NCBI GenBank assembly: GCA_009667805.1
Contig: CM019065.1
Location: 153,672,101-153,736,100 of the forward strand
Length of the DNA stretch: 64,000 nt
Direction: 5' to 3'
Source of the DNA: Leptobrachium leishanense
Lineage: Eukaryota > Chordata > Amphibia > Anura > Megophryidae
The position numbers were made by a program, and so were the translations under genes. The stretch's first letter is position 1, and the number at the start of each line of letters is the position of its first letter. The notes under the pieces are model-generated. The model made no database searches, was not told where the DNA came from, and worked only from the letters and a program-made list of their open reading frames with translations. Below are positions 1 through 10,532 of the stretch, one piece after another.

Positions 1-568
1 TTTGGACGGAATGAGGGACTCTGAGGGAGGGAGGGAAGGAATGTTGAGGGGTGGGTGGGTGTGGTGGAGGGAAGGAATGTTGAGGGGTGGGTGGGTGTGG
101 TGGAGGGAATGAGAGGACTAGGGGAGGGGGGTAGGGGCTTCTACCCGCCGGGCTTTCCTGTTTGCTGCCAAATTGACAGAGATGACATATGGGAGTGGGA
201 GGCCGCTGGAATTACTGATTTTCGTCACGGTCCTGTGACCTCATGTTTTATACGATGTCTAGCTCCTTCTAGTGTCCTTTAACCTAGAGTGGATGTGGGG
301 ACAGTTCTTTTAATATAAACACACATGTAAATCAAGATTATATGTACCCACCCTAATGGACCTGTTCTTAACCGTCTTGACGGAGGGGGGAGTCCTTCTC
401 CTCTGCCTTTATATTGAACCTTTTGACATACTTTCATTGTTATTGTTTTTAATTTACCTGGCTCTCACGTACAGTTCCCCCACAAGGAACGGTGCTTTAC
501 TCCCTAGGAGATACGTTACGGAGATCTAATCTTCCTTGACTTGGTATCCTGGGCGCACCTTTAACCTC
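1..568. other. Left flank of the large hAT insertion, no gene seen
   Basis: This is purine-rich sequence with a 36-bp unit repeated about twice (31-102). No coding similarity is recognised. The last eight bases before the hAT element (569-576, ATCTTTAT) form its left target-site duplication. Confidence 0.5.
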
Positions 569-1089
569 ATCTTTATTAGGGATGAGCCGAACACTCCCCG
601 AGTTCGGTTCGAGCCCGAACCCGAACTTCCCTTTTGTTCGGGACCGAACCCGAACCCGAACCCCCATGCAAGTCAATGGGGCTGAAAATTCGGTTTTTTA
701 GAGTGCCCTCCAAGAGGGCATATATGCTACATATTTGCCATAAAAGTTGTATGGGGGTCCGGGTAGTGCCCTGGGGGATAGGAAACAAGGACAAAAAGTT
801 TAAAAAAAAAACATTTTTAAAGGGACAGTGAGTTTTCCATGAAATAAGGGTTAAAAATAAAAACGAAAAATTCCTTCAAATATTGTGCCTAGGAGGTCCC
901 CATAACCTGCCTGTGAAGTGGCGGATTTCTAGGATGTATAGAAACACTTAAAAACAAAAAAATGACGTTTCATATGACGGTAAATGCTTTTCCTTTAATC
1001 TATCCATAAACAACTGCTTGGGGCGGCAGCCTGTATGAAAAGACATTTTAGGACGCGCAGAAAAAGTTTAGTGTTTTTTTTTGGCTAAA

Positions 1090-2750
1090 TTATTGTGAAA
1101 CTTATGCAGGCTTTGGATGAAAGTAACAATAGGTGCTTTAAAATTGGGCTTTTAGCGTCGGCAACAGTGCCGTCACACCGTAACCCCTCTGAGGATATGA
1201 ATCTGATACAGGCGTCAATGGTAGTGCACCCAGATATTGTGCCTTTAGTGCCAGACATGCAAATACTATCATACAGTAACCCCTCTGTGGTATTGTGGAA
1301 GAGTGCAGGGGTGGACCATGCGGTCCTATATTAAAAAGATATGAATCTGGGAATGGGCGGCAGTGCACCCAGATATTCTGCCTTTGGTGCAAGACTGCCA
1401 GGCCAGCAAGTATCATCATACAGTAACCCCTCTGTGGTATGGTGGAAGAGTGCAGGGGTGGACCATGTGGTTCTATATTGAAAAGTTTTTGATCAGGTAA
1501 TGGGCGTCAGTGCACCCAGATATTGTGCCTTTAATGCCAGGCCAGCAAGTATCATCATACAGTAACCCCTCTGTAGTATTGTGGAAGAGTTCAGGGGTGG
1601 ACCATGTGGTTGGTCCTATATTGAAAAGTTTTTTATCTGTTAATGGGCGTCAGTGCACCCAGATATTGTGCCTTTAATGCCAGGCCATCAAGTATCATAC
1701 AGTAACCCCTCTGTGGTATTGTGGAAGAGTGCAGGGGTGGACAATGTGGTCCTATATTGAAAAGTTTTTTATCTGTTAATGACCGTCAGTGCACCCAGAT
1801 ATTGTGCCTTTAATGCCAGGCCAGCAAGTATCATCATACAGTAACCCCTCTGTGGTATTGTGGAAGAGTGCAGGGGTGGACCATGTGGTCCTATATTGAA
1901 AAGTTTTTGATCTGGTAATGGGCGTCAGTGCACCCAGATATTGTGCCTTTGGTGCAAGACTACCAGGCCAGCAAGTATAATCATACAGTAAGGCTGGGGT
2001 CAGACGAACGCAGAGTTAACGTCCGTGTTGCCCGCACATAAGTATGTCCGTGATAGCATACAATTGTTAAATGGAGCCCCACACACGAAGTACGTCCGCA
2101 CAGAAGTGCGGGGGATGACGGACGCTGCAAACGGATGCAGGTTAGGCAAGAATGTAATACTGCTAGAACGGACATGCAGAGTGCGCCACGTCCACAACGT
2201 CCGCATAGCTTTGTGTGTGAGTGATGCAACAAGGTCAGACGGACTGCATTTATACGTCCAGCATTTTTGACGGACAGAATGTTCTTTCATTGTAATTTAT
2301 TTTCCCAGCTACATCAGTGAATAAAACGGACTGTGTGGCACTGGCCACTACCTTGTCGTCACAGTCAGTAAGTACGTCCGTACTGCACGGACGCACAGTC
2401 CGTAGAAAATGCGCTCATCTGACCCTAGCCTAACCCCTCTGTGGTATTGTGTAAGAGTGCAGGGGTGGACCATGTGGTCCTATATTGAAAAGTGGTTTTT
2501 TTTATCTGTTAATGGGCGTCAGTGCTCCCAGATATTGTGCCTTTTATGCCAGGTCAGCAAGTATCATCATACAGTAACCCCTCTGTGGTATTGTGGAAGA
2601 GTGCAGGGTTGGACCCTGAGGTTCAAAAAAATAAAATGATATAAATCTGGCACAGGCGTCAGTGCAGCCAAATATTGTGCCTTTCATGGCAGCAAGTGCC
2701 TTCACACCGTAACCGTTTTGTGGTATTGTGGAAGAGTTCAGTGCTGGAGG
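1090..2750. repeat. Tandem array of about 140-bp units, hAT left subterminal region
   Basis: The phrase CAGTAACCCCTCTGTGG recurs at about 1421, 1560, 1700 and 1839, giving a period of 139-140 bp, with more diverged units on both sides. The array lies just beyond the transposase stop. A PIF MITE (1992-2430) interrupts one unit. Confidence 0.85.
1992..2430. mobile_element. PIF/Harbinger-type MITE in the 140-bp array
   Basis: The terminal inverted repeats are GGCTGGGGTCAGACGAACG and, at the far end, the complement of GGCTAGGGTCAGATGAGCG. They are flanked by TAA (1989-1991 and 2431-2433). Neighbouring array units read CAGTAACCCC without the insert, so they act as empty sites and confirm the 3-bp duplication. 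The interior is rich in CGGAC/GTCCG motifs. A second copy is at 23116-23565. Confidence 0.88.
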
Positions 2751-2781
2751 TTTTGTGAATGCAGAAGAGGACATCCCCTAT

Positions 2782-3154
2782 CTATTCCATTACTTCAGCA
2801 TCAGGGGATTGATAGCTGCTGATCCAGGACTGATTCATTTTTATAAATGTCAGCCGGTCTACAGAGTCGGTGGACAGACGCACTCTTTTGTCTGTGACAA
2901 AACCTCCAGCGGCACTGAACGTCCTTCGGAAAGCACGCTGGATGAAGGGCAACCTAGTAGCTGCATAGCATATTGGCTAAATTCTGGCCAGTGATCCAAT
3001 CTCAACACCCAGTAAGCCAGTGGATCATCTGCTGGAAAGGTATCCAGGTCTGCCCTTGCCCCTAGGTAGTCCTGCACCATATGGTGAAGACGCTGGCAAT
3101 GGGTGCCTACATTTGACGTCCTTGGGCGTCGTGGACTAAAAAAATTTAAAAAAG
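2782..3154 (-). pseudogene. hAT transposase, C-terminal dimerisation domain, one frameshift
   Basis: Read on -, this block shows the hAT C-terminal signature: DDPLAYW, then WPEFSQYAMQLLGCPSSSV, then, after a frame change near 2925, TFSAAGGFVTDKRVRLS and a stop at 2782-2784. One missing base in the SER-TFS stretch explains the shift. The dimerisation domain is needed for hAT transposase activity. The block runs straight into the Gypsy 5' LTR at 3155, and the upstream coding sequence resumes at 10533 on the other side of that retrotransposon. It is the third piece of the transposase of the 577-18458 element. Confidence 0.85.
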
Positions 3155-3768
3155 TGTAGCGCTGTTAAAAAGACTGTTCTGCTGCATTTACCTACAATGG
3201 CCACCAGAGGGAGACAGAGACTGTTGTATTAATGCTGGACAACCAAGGAAAGCAATGTACTCCGTTTCCAGCATGCTTTGCGGTGAATACAGGAAGTGGG
3301 TGGGGAGAGAGAGACTGACATCTTCAGCCTCGTGGAAAGAGCTGGGAGAGTGAGCTGGGAGCTGAAAGGAGAAGGATGCAGGCAGAGCTGTTAAGGATCG
3401 TGACCAGGCCAGAGCGCAGGGGCTACCCCGCTGGTGCTGGGGATCGGAACAGTGACCCTGCGGAGATCTGTCTATACCAAGCTGGGAGGTCTGAGGACAC
3501 GAAGCTGGTTCCAGCTGGACCCCGTGTAAGGAGACTGCTTGATCCATTGGGAGTGCAGGCGGTGAGCTGGACATCTTGTGGCCGATACGGAGGAGCAAGA
3601 CAGCGGATCCGGTGACACAGAGAACCCCAGTCAAAATCGAGCGGAGAGACGTCCTGGGTCGAGCGGAGCGCCGAGTATCTGGCAGATGGGTGAGAGGCCT
3701 TCCAGGCCACGGTGAAATACTAAAGCACACTACAGTTTGTTCCAAAACCTACAGGGCCCCAACGTGAC

Positions 3769-5786
3769 CAGGGGCGGATCCAGGGGGGGGCAACGGGGCA
3801 ATTGCCCCCCCCCGAGATTTGAGCCGGGGACCCGATGCCGGGCAGCGCCGGAGTGCCTGCCCGGTCCTGAAGAGTAAAGCGGCTGCGTGCAGACGCCGGC
3901 GGTCACGTGGTCCGGCTAATCAGGTGGTACTGAGTCTCTGTACCACCTGACTGGCCGGACCGCGTGACCTGCGCACGCACGCACGCCACGCAGCCGCATC
4001 ACTCAACAGGACGGACTCTTCAGGACCGGGCAGGCACTCCCGCGCTGCCCGGCATCGGGTCCCTCAACCCCTGCCGCCCGGAGCTGGAGGCCTGGAGCAA
4101 TATCCAGGTGAGAGCTGGGCAAATCCATGTGTAAGCTGGGGGCAAATCCATGAGCTGGGGGCAAATCCATGAGCTGGGGGCAAATCCATGAGCTGGGGCA
4201 AATCCATGAGCTGGGGGCAAATCCATGAGCTGGGGCAAATCCATGACCTGGGGGCAAATCCATGAGCTGGGGGCAAATCCATGAGCTGGGGCAAATCCAT
4301 GAGCTGGGGGCAAATCCATGAGCTGGGGGCAAATCCATGAGCTGGGCAAATCCATGAGCTGGGCAAATACATGAGCTGGGCAAATCCATGAGCTGGGCAA
4401 ATCCATGAGCTGGGCAAATACATGAGCTGGGGGCAAATCCATGAGCTGGGCAAATCCATGAGCTGGGCAAATACATGAGCTGGGCAAATACATGAGCTGG
4501 GGGCAAATCCATGACCTGGGGGCAAATCCATGAGCTGGGGCAAATCCATGAGCTGGGGGCAAATCCATGAGCTGGGGGCAAATCCATGAGCTGGGCAAAT
4601 CCATGAGCTGGGCAAATACATGAGCTGGGCAAATCCATGAGCTGGGCAAATACATGAGCTGGGCAAATCCATGAGCTGGGCAAATACATGAGCTGGGGGC
4701 AAATCCAAGAGCTGGGCAAATCCATGAGCTGGGCAAATCCATGAGCTGGGCAAATACATGAGCTGGGCAAATCCATGAGCTGGGCAAATCCATGAGCTGG
4801 GCAAATACATGAGCTGGGCAAATCCATGACCTGGGGGCAAATACATGAGCTGGGCAAATACATGAGCTGGGCAAATACATGACCTGGGGGCAAATCCATG
4901 AGCTGGGCAAATACATGAGCTGGGCAAATACATGACCTGGGGGCAAATCCATGAGCTGGGCAAATCCATGAGCTGGGCAAATCCATGACCTGGGGGCAAA
5001 TACATGAGCTGGGCAAATACATGAGCTGGGCAAATCCATGAGCTGGGCAAATACATGACCTGGGGGCAAATCCATGAGCTGGGCAAATACATGAGCTGGG
5101 CAAATACATGAGCTGGGCAAATACATGACCTGGGGGCAAATACATGAGCTGGGCAAATACATGAGCTGGGCAAATACATGAGCTGGCCAAATACATGAGC
5201 TGGGCAAATACATGACCTGGGGGCAAATACATGAGCTGGGCAAATAGATGAGCTGGGCAAATACATGAGCTGGCCAAATACATGAGCTGGGCAAATACAT
5301 GACCTGGGGGCAAATACATGAGCTGGGCAAATACATGAGCTGGGCAAATACATGAGCTGGGCAAATCCATGACCTGGGGGAAAATACATGAGCTGGGCAA
5401 ATACATGAGCTGGGCAAATCCATGACCTGGGGGCAAATCCATGAGCTGGGGGCAAATCCATGAGCTGGGCAAATACATGAGCTGGGGGCAAATCCATGAG
5501 CTGGGCAAATCCATGAGCTGGGGGCAAATCCATGTGTGAGCTGGGGGCTCTCTGCTCCTCTAGATTGTAAAATCCGGGGTGCCCTCTGCTCCTCTAGATT
5601 GTAAAATCCTGGGTGTCCTCTGCTCCTCTAGATTGTAAGCTCCTGTGAGCCGGGCCCTCTGCTCCTCTAGATTGTAAACTCCTGTGAGCCGGGCCCTCTG
5701 TAAATTCTCGTGAGTCGGGCTCTCTGCTAAAACACCTTATTTTCTGTAAGTGCCCCTCCCGAGACTAGTCTCTGGATCCGCCCCTG
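3769..5786. mobile_element. Non-autonomous hAT element with hairpin and minisatellite
   Basis: The termini are CAGGGGCGGATCCAG and its complement CTGGATCCGCCCCTG. The perfect 8-bp duplication is AACGTGAC (3761-3768, 5787-5794). The other LTR has the uninterrupted sequence, which proves the boundaries. Inside are a GC-rich hairpin (about 3885-3980, arms 3901-3930 and 3940-3969) and a 1.4-kb minisatellite. No transposase is present. Near the right end, short repeats of the phrase CTCTGCTCCTCTAGATTGTA occur (5548-5690). Confidence 0.92.
4105..5540. repeat. 17/19-bp minisatellite, core CATGAGCTGGGGCAAATC
   Basis: About 75-80 units of ATGAGCTGGGCAAATCC (17 bp) and its GGG-extended 19-bp form, with AAATCC/AAATAC variants. 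Because the units lack stop codons, all three - frames stay open for about 470-500 codons. These are repeat artefacts, not genes. The same core occurs in arrays at 45.2, 48.8 and 54.6 kb. Confidence 0.95.
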
Positions 5787-5937
5787 AACGTGACTAGTCG
5801 AAGATACCTCCTAAATGATTCACTGGCCAGTTGAATGTTGTGCCCGGTTACAAATACACGCATACACATACATTCCTTGGGACATAACCTGTACGAGACT
5901 CACACTCCAACCACTAAGGGGTTAAAAATACTTTTTT

Positions 5938-6100
5938 CTCTTTTCCGCTGCGCGTTTCTCGCATTACGAAGGGCTGTATTTTCCTTTTCTGCTGCGCGTT
6001 TCTCGCATTACGAAGGGCTGTATTTCTCCTTTTCCGCTGCGTGTTTCTCGTATTACGAAGTACTGTAAAAATATATACAAATACCGTGTTACTCATTATA
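5938..6100 (+). promoter_or_regulatory. LTR promoter region: triplicated repeat and TATA-like box
   Basis: Three direct copies of a unit containing CGCTGCGCGTTTCTCGCATT (with variants) are followed by AAAATATATACAAATACC. The same arrangement is in the 3' LTR (about 10240-10385). Tandem repeats upstream of a TATA box are a common form of LTR enhancer; activity here is inferred. Confidence 0.5.
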
Positions 6101-6230
6101 TGCCCGTTTATTCAGTAAACTATATAATTTATAAAATCCACGACGGTGCTGGAGTATATTTATTCCCTAGTGCGGGGAGACTGACCCGAGGTTCAAATTC
6201 AGCGGCTCCTCCGGGAGTGAGCGCTACACG

Positions 6231-6248
6231 TGGGGGCTCGTCCGGGAT
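6231..6248 (+). promoter_or_regulatory. Primer-binding site complementary to tRNA-Pro
   Basis: TGGGGGCTCGTCCGGGAT lies two bases downstream of the 5' LTR end. It is the known retroelement primer-binding sequence for the 3' end of tRNA-Pro, and would prime minus-strand synthesis. Confidence 0.85.
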
Positions 6249-6284
6249 TCAGTCTCTGGAAAAAACGCATTTAAAGGGTTAAAT

Positions 6285-7349
6285 ATGGATCCAGAAGAAG
6301 CAGCAGAGTGGTGTAAAGCAAAAAATGGCCAGTTAGGGTTGAGTGTAGTAATGGACATTCCTGCAGGCACCTGGGCAGAAGAACAGATCCGCCAGGCCGT
6401 GGCAGCGTTGGCACCTGACCAGCAGGGATTCATAGTGGACGTTAAAGTGAACCCAGAGACTTCTCACACATATGTTCTTTTTGAGTGGAGAAAGGGTGTT
6501 CCAGTGTGTTTTCAGGGCGCGAGTGTGAAGCTGATCGACAATGTGGAAGTTCGACTGGTCCAGCCAAGTACGCCACGGGGTGATCACGAGAATGTTCCCG
6601 TGACTAGACCAACAACGTCAGGAGACAAGATCCCCGATGCTACCCCAACTACAGGGTTCCCTCCTGCTACATTCTTTACCACTATGGGGAAGCTGGTGGA
6701 AACGTTGGCCCAAAACTCAGCCGCGTCTGCCAATTATGGGTATCGCAAGTTGGGGTTCTGTTCGGGTAAGGTCCCTGTGCCAGCTGGAGGAGAGGACTTT
6801 GACACTTGGATAGACCAGGCAGTGCAAGCTGTGGAAGAATGGGAAGTTGCGAACACCATGAAGAGACAAAGGTTGATCGAGAGCTTAAGAGGTCCTGCTT
6901 CAGATGTCGTCCGAAATCTGAAAAGAGACAAGCCAGGCTGCACTGCTGCTGAGTATCTAGAAGCTTTACAGGAAATTTTTGGATGAGTGGAGGATTGTGC
7001 CGAGCTTATTCACAGGTTCTCTCACACCTATCAAAAGGAAGGAGAAGAATTGTCCACCCATGTCTGGCGGCTGGATAAAATCCTCCATCAGGTTATTCTA
7101 AAAAGAGGCATGGAGCCGAGTCGTGCAAGCAAAGCTTTGATGGATCAAATTTTCAAAGGTGCACTCCCACTGGATCCCATAATGTTGAAATTTCAGACTA
7201 GATACCAGAGCAAGAGACTGACCTATTACAAACTGGTCAAAGCTATCCGAGAAGAAGAGGCTTTAATTAAGGCTAAAAAGATTGCTAATGCTTCACATGC
7301 AGTTTTCACCGCAGAAGTAGAAACTCTTGGTGTAGCGGACAGACTGAAG
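6285..7349 (+). pseudogene. Gag (PNMA-like matrix/capsid region) of the Gypsy-type element
   Basis: The start at 6285 gives a 233-codon frame beginning MDPEEAAEWCK. The first part resembles the PNMA family N-terminal domain. From about residue 155 it matches the capsid-like region of PNMA/Gypsy Gag (KLGFCSGKVPVPAGGEDFDTW, then LIESLRGPASDVVR and AAEYLEALQEIFG). An in-frame TGA at 6984-6986 interrupts it, and the same frame continues (VEDCAELIHRF to about 7349) with the C-terminal capsid part (TYQKEGEELSTHVWRLDKIL). The likely role was assembly of the retroelement particle. The nonsense codon makes it a pseudogene unless read through. Placement after LTR and primer-binding site supports the call. 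Confidence 0.85.
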
Positions 7350-7800
7350 TGATGGCTTTGAAAACTCTGATGTCGAAAATGATAGAGTTGATGACGTTGC
7401 TGTCTTCTAGGATTGCCGTACCTGAGGAGGGAGAGGCAGTGTGGAGTATTCCTGCTGGAGAACCCTCTGGGTCGTTGATCTGCTACAACTGTGGGGGGGT
7501 TGGCCACTATCGACGTGACTGCCCCAGCACACCCAAACCGCGAAGAGGACAGACGTTTCTAGCAGATATACGAATGACAAGAGCGGCTGTGGTTCCTAAC
7601 AAGGGGTTTTCAAATGAGGCGCTAGAAGAAAATGTGCACACATGCTCGAGGAAAAGATGTTTTGGCTGCAGGGAAAAGGGTCATTTCAGGGCTCAGTGCC
7701 CAAAAATGAGGCCCGTAAAGAGATCGGTCGAAGAACTCCTGAAGGCCTTGAAGGAGCAGTCGCCTGTCTTGCAAGGGGAAAATCTTAGAGGACCCCGGTT
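7349..7800 (+). pseudogene. Gag nucleocapsid region with two CCHC zinc knuckles
   Basis: A different frame from the preceding capsid block carries CYNCGGVGHYRRDC and CFGCREKGHFRAQC, both of CX2CX4HX4C form. These knuckles bind RNA in retroelement nucleocapsids. The frame change near 7349 relative to the capsid could be a mutation or, less likely, a programmed shift. The frame then changes again near 7800 into the protease. Confidence 0.85.
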
Positions 7801-7802
7801 GA

Positions 7803-8640
7803 ATGAGCAAACTGGGTCCCCACCTTGTACTACAGCGGAGAAGTTCCCCGGACAAGTTGATCGGTCCTTCGTCCATCATCCCGGTCCAAGTGGAAGGGGT
7901 CTACACAAAGGCTCTTCTAGATTCAGGTGCTCAAGTAACTCTGATTTACCGAGATTTCTATCAGAAACATTTGAAGCATATACCCTTGAAGAAGTTGAAG
8001 GATCTTGAAATTAGGTTTGTGCACCGATTTTTTTTTCTGTTCGGTTCGATTCGATTTTTCGGATTTTTAAACTTTTCGATTCGGCTCGTTTCGACCGATT
8101 TCTGTTTCGATTCGGTTCGGCTCGACTCGTTTTTCGTGTACATTTTTTTCGGAATTTCGACCATTTTTCGTATGTTCGTGTCACTTAGCTCGTTTTTTGT
8201 ATCGACTTTTCGTATTTTCAAAAATTTTCGTTTTTCCGGAACGTCTGTTCTCCTCGTTTCAAAGCAATAAATTTCGATTTGACACATTTCAAGTACATTC
8301 GAAAATTCTGAAAATATTTCGTTTCGGCTCGGAAAACTTTTCGGATCTGCCATTTTCAGATCTAAAAATTTTCGGAAAATCGGCCGCATCCGAAAACACG
8401 AATCGGGAAATTTCGTGAAAATTCCGAAATTCCGAAACCTGAAACGCACATCCCTACTTGAAATCTGAGGTATGGGGACTGAGAGGTTTCCCTATGATGG
8501 ATATCTACAGGTGAAGCTGGAATTCAGTTCAGCGACCGTTGGACAACCGGCAGTATGTGACACGTTGGCCATTGTGTGTCCTCGTCCCTCGGGAACTAAT
8601 CGAAGTTCTATGATAGTGGGGACGAACACTGACTTAGTGA
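7803..8640 (+). pseudogene. Aspartic protease of the Gypsy-type element, split by a MITE
   Basis: The frame shows the retropepsin signature ALLDSGAQVTLIYRDFY, where DSGA is the active-site triad region. After the MITE at 8012-8456, homologous sequence continues with RFPYDGYLQVKLEF and NRSSMIVGTNTDL, typical of the C-terminal half of Gypsy proteases. The MITE duplication CTTGAAAT (8004-8011, 8457-8464) accounts for the break. The protease would have processed Gag and Pol. No reverse transcriptase follows. Confidence 0.8.
8012..8456. mobile_element. hAT MITE, CGAAA-rich family, inside the protease
   Basis: It starts TAGGTTTGTGCACCGA and ends GCACATCCCTA, flanked by the 8-bp duplication CTTGAAAT. 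The interior is dense in TTCGG/CGAAA motifs. It is related to the copy at 17194-18065 and the fragment ending at 25993. Confidence 0.88.
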
Positions 8641-9469
8641 GATGTTTTCTAACCCCGCTGAGGAAGAGAGTCCTGCTCCCAAGAAGACACACTCGATGTC
8701 AAGGCCGGTATGTCAACGGATGGTCAAAGAACAGAGAGCCCCTGCAGAAGTGAGGCGGCTGAGGAAAGCGGAAGGAACAGAGAAGGTTATGCAGTCCAGA
8801 GAAGTCCCCGAAATAATCTCTGGAAGAGTTTTGAAACGGACAAGTGAGAGAGTTTCCGTCAGCGTATGTAATGTGACTGACTCTTCAGTAAATTTGAAGG
8901 CACGGATGTCAATCGGGCAAGTGGCTTCTGTTAAGCACCTCTCCACTACCGATCTAGGGGGAAGTGAATAAAGTGATTCAAGCTGAACGGTTCTACCCTA
9001 AAGATGCTCCTATCTCGTTCAAGCGGAAGAAGCGGGTTTAGCCTCCAAAACTCAAGTCGAAAAATTCGTTCTCCAGGTATGAGTTTGCCGTACAATGCGC
9101 TAAGAGCACTAAACACTGCATTCGTCTCCAGGATGATAAGCCTTCTCGAGAAAGGTCAAGTCGAGCTTCATCGAGAGATCTAATTGAACTGAAAAGAACC
9201 CAAGGAGTGGTTGGAACAGAGGGAATGAGAATCATGGCTGCGGGTGTTCCTGAACTATATTGTAACCCTGCACAAAGAAAGCTGTTACGACTATGCGAAG
9301 GTTGCCTAAAGTGTCTGCCACGCTAGCTGAGGTAGTTAGGGACACAAGTCAGTTTGAGGATGTATATCTGACCCGTTATATGTCTGCTACTGAACCTGAA
9401 TGTATCGCTTAATGTAAATATTGCAATGGTATGTATCTGTTACACTCCTTGGAGAGACCCAAGAGTTCT
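8640..9469 (+). pseudogene. Remnant between protease and 3' LTR, no pol domains
   Basis: The stretch holds short broken frames (for example 8642-8968) without recognisable RT, RNase H, integrase or envelope motifs. Lysine/arginine-rich text and KRTSERVSVSVCNVTDSSVN are visible but unassigned. Either pol was deleted or this is what remains of a non-autonomous derivative. Confidence 0.45.
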
Positions 9470-9482
9470 AGGAGGGGGAGAG
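9470..9482 (+). promoter_or_regulatory. Polypurine tract
   Basis: AGGAGGGGGAGAG lies immediately before the 3' LTR. This is the expected position for the plus-strand primer. Confidence 0.85.
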
Positions 9483-10532
9483 TGTAGCGCTGTTAAAAAG
9501 ACTGTTCTGCTGCATTTACCTACAATGGCCACCAGAGGGAGACAGAGACTGGTGGATTAATGCTGGACAACCAAGGAAAGCACTGTACTCCGTTTTCCAG
9601 CATGCTTTGCGGTGAATACAGGAAGTGGGTGGGGAGAGAGAGACTGACATCCTCAGCCTCGTGGAAAGAGCTGGGAGAGTGAGCTGGGAGCTGAAAGGAG
9701 AAGGACGCAGGCAGAGCTGTTAAGGATCGTGACCAGGCCAGAGCGCAGGGGCTACCTCGCTGGTGCTGGGGATCGGGACAGTGACCCTGCGGAGATCTGT
9801 CTATACCAAGCTGGGAGGTCTGAGGACACGAAGCTGGTTCCGGCTGGACCCCGTGTAAGGAGACTGCTTGATCCATTGGGAGGCAGGCGGTGAGCTGGAC
9901 ATCTTGTGGCCGATACGGAGGAGCAAGACAGCAGATCCGTTGACACAGAGAACCCCAGTCAAAATCGAGCGGAGAGACGTCCTGGGTCGAACAGAGCGCC
10001 GAGTATCTGGCAGATGGGTGAGAGGTCCTTCCAGGCCACGGTGAAATACTAAAGCACACTACAGTTTGTTCCAAAACCTACAGGGCCCCAACGTGACTAG
10101 TCGAAGATACCTCCTAAATGATTCACTGGCCAGTTGAACGTTGGGCCCTGGTACAAATACACGCATACACATACATTCCGTGGGACATAACCTGTACGAG
10201 ACTCACACTCCAACCACTAAGGGGTTAAAAATACTTTTTTCTCTTTTCCGCTGCGCGTTTCTCGCATTACGAAGGGCTGTATTTTTCCTTTTCCGCTGCG
10301 CGTTTCTCGCATTACGAAGGGCTGTATTTCTCCTTTTCCGCTGCGTGTTTCTCGTATTACGAAGTACTGTAAAAATATATACAAATACCGTGTTACTCAT
10401 TATATGCCCGTTTATTCAGTAAACTATATAATTTATAAAATCCACGACGGTGCTGGAGTATATTTATTCCCTAGTGTGGGGAGACTGACCCGAGGTTCAA
10501 AGTCAGCGGCTCCTCCGGGAGTGAGCGCTACA
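9483..10532 (+). repeat. 3' LTR of the Gypsy-type element
   Basis: 1050 bp, TGTAGCGCTG to AGCGCTACA. It is nearly identical to the 5' LTR and free of the hAT insert, so it serves as the empty-site reference for 3769-5786. It contains the same triplicated repeat and TATA-like stretch. Confidence 0.92.

Larger units (their letters stand above)
3155..6228 (+). repeat. 5' LTR of the Gypsy-type element, with a 2-kb hAT insert
   Basis: The LTR is about 1.05 kb without the insert at 3769-5786. It is nearly identical to the 3' LTR, which suggests a fairly recent insertion. It ends GCGCTACA at 6228, two bases before the primer-binding site. The U3-like part contains three 40-45-bp direct repeats (about 5938-6065) directly before a TATA-like stretch (AAAATATATAC). 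Confidence 0.88.
3155..10532 (+). mobile_element. Ty3/Gypsy-type LTR retrotransposon with PNMA-like Gag, RT and integrase missing
   Basis: Two LTRs begin TGTAGCGCTG and end AGCGCTACA. They are flanked by the 4-bp duplication AAAG (3151-3154, 10533-10536). A primer-binding site, gag, protease and polypurine tract lie between them in the normal order. The internal region is only about 3.25 kb. No reverse transcriptase, RNase H or integrase motif is seen after the protease, so this copy is internally deleted and could not move unaided. It split the hAT transposase gene, and later received a hAT element in its 5' LTR (3769-5786) and a hAT MITE in its protease (8012-8456). Confidence 0.85.

Noticed and set aside
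4003..5533. Three overlapping - frames of 467-503 codons
   Set aside because: They are translations of the 17/19-bp minisatellite in all three frames, with the same text rotated; there is no domain and no codon structure.
10433..10532. C-terminal end of the hAT transposase frame reading into ...TLGNKYTPAPSWIL
   Set aside because: These codons are Gypsy LTR sequence; the true transposase continues at 3154 on the other side of the retrotransposon.
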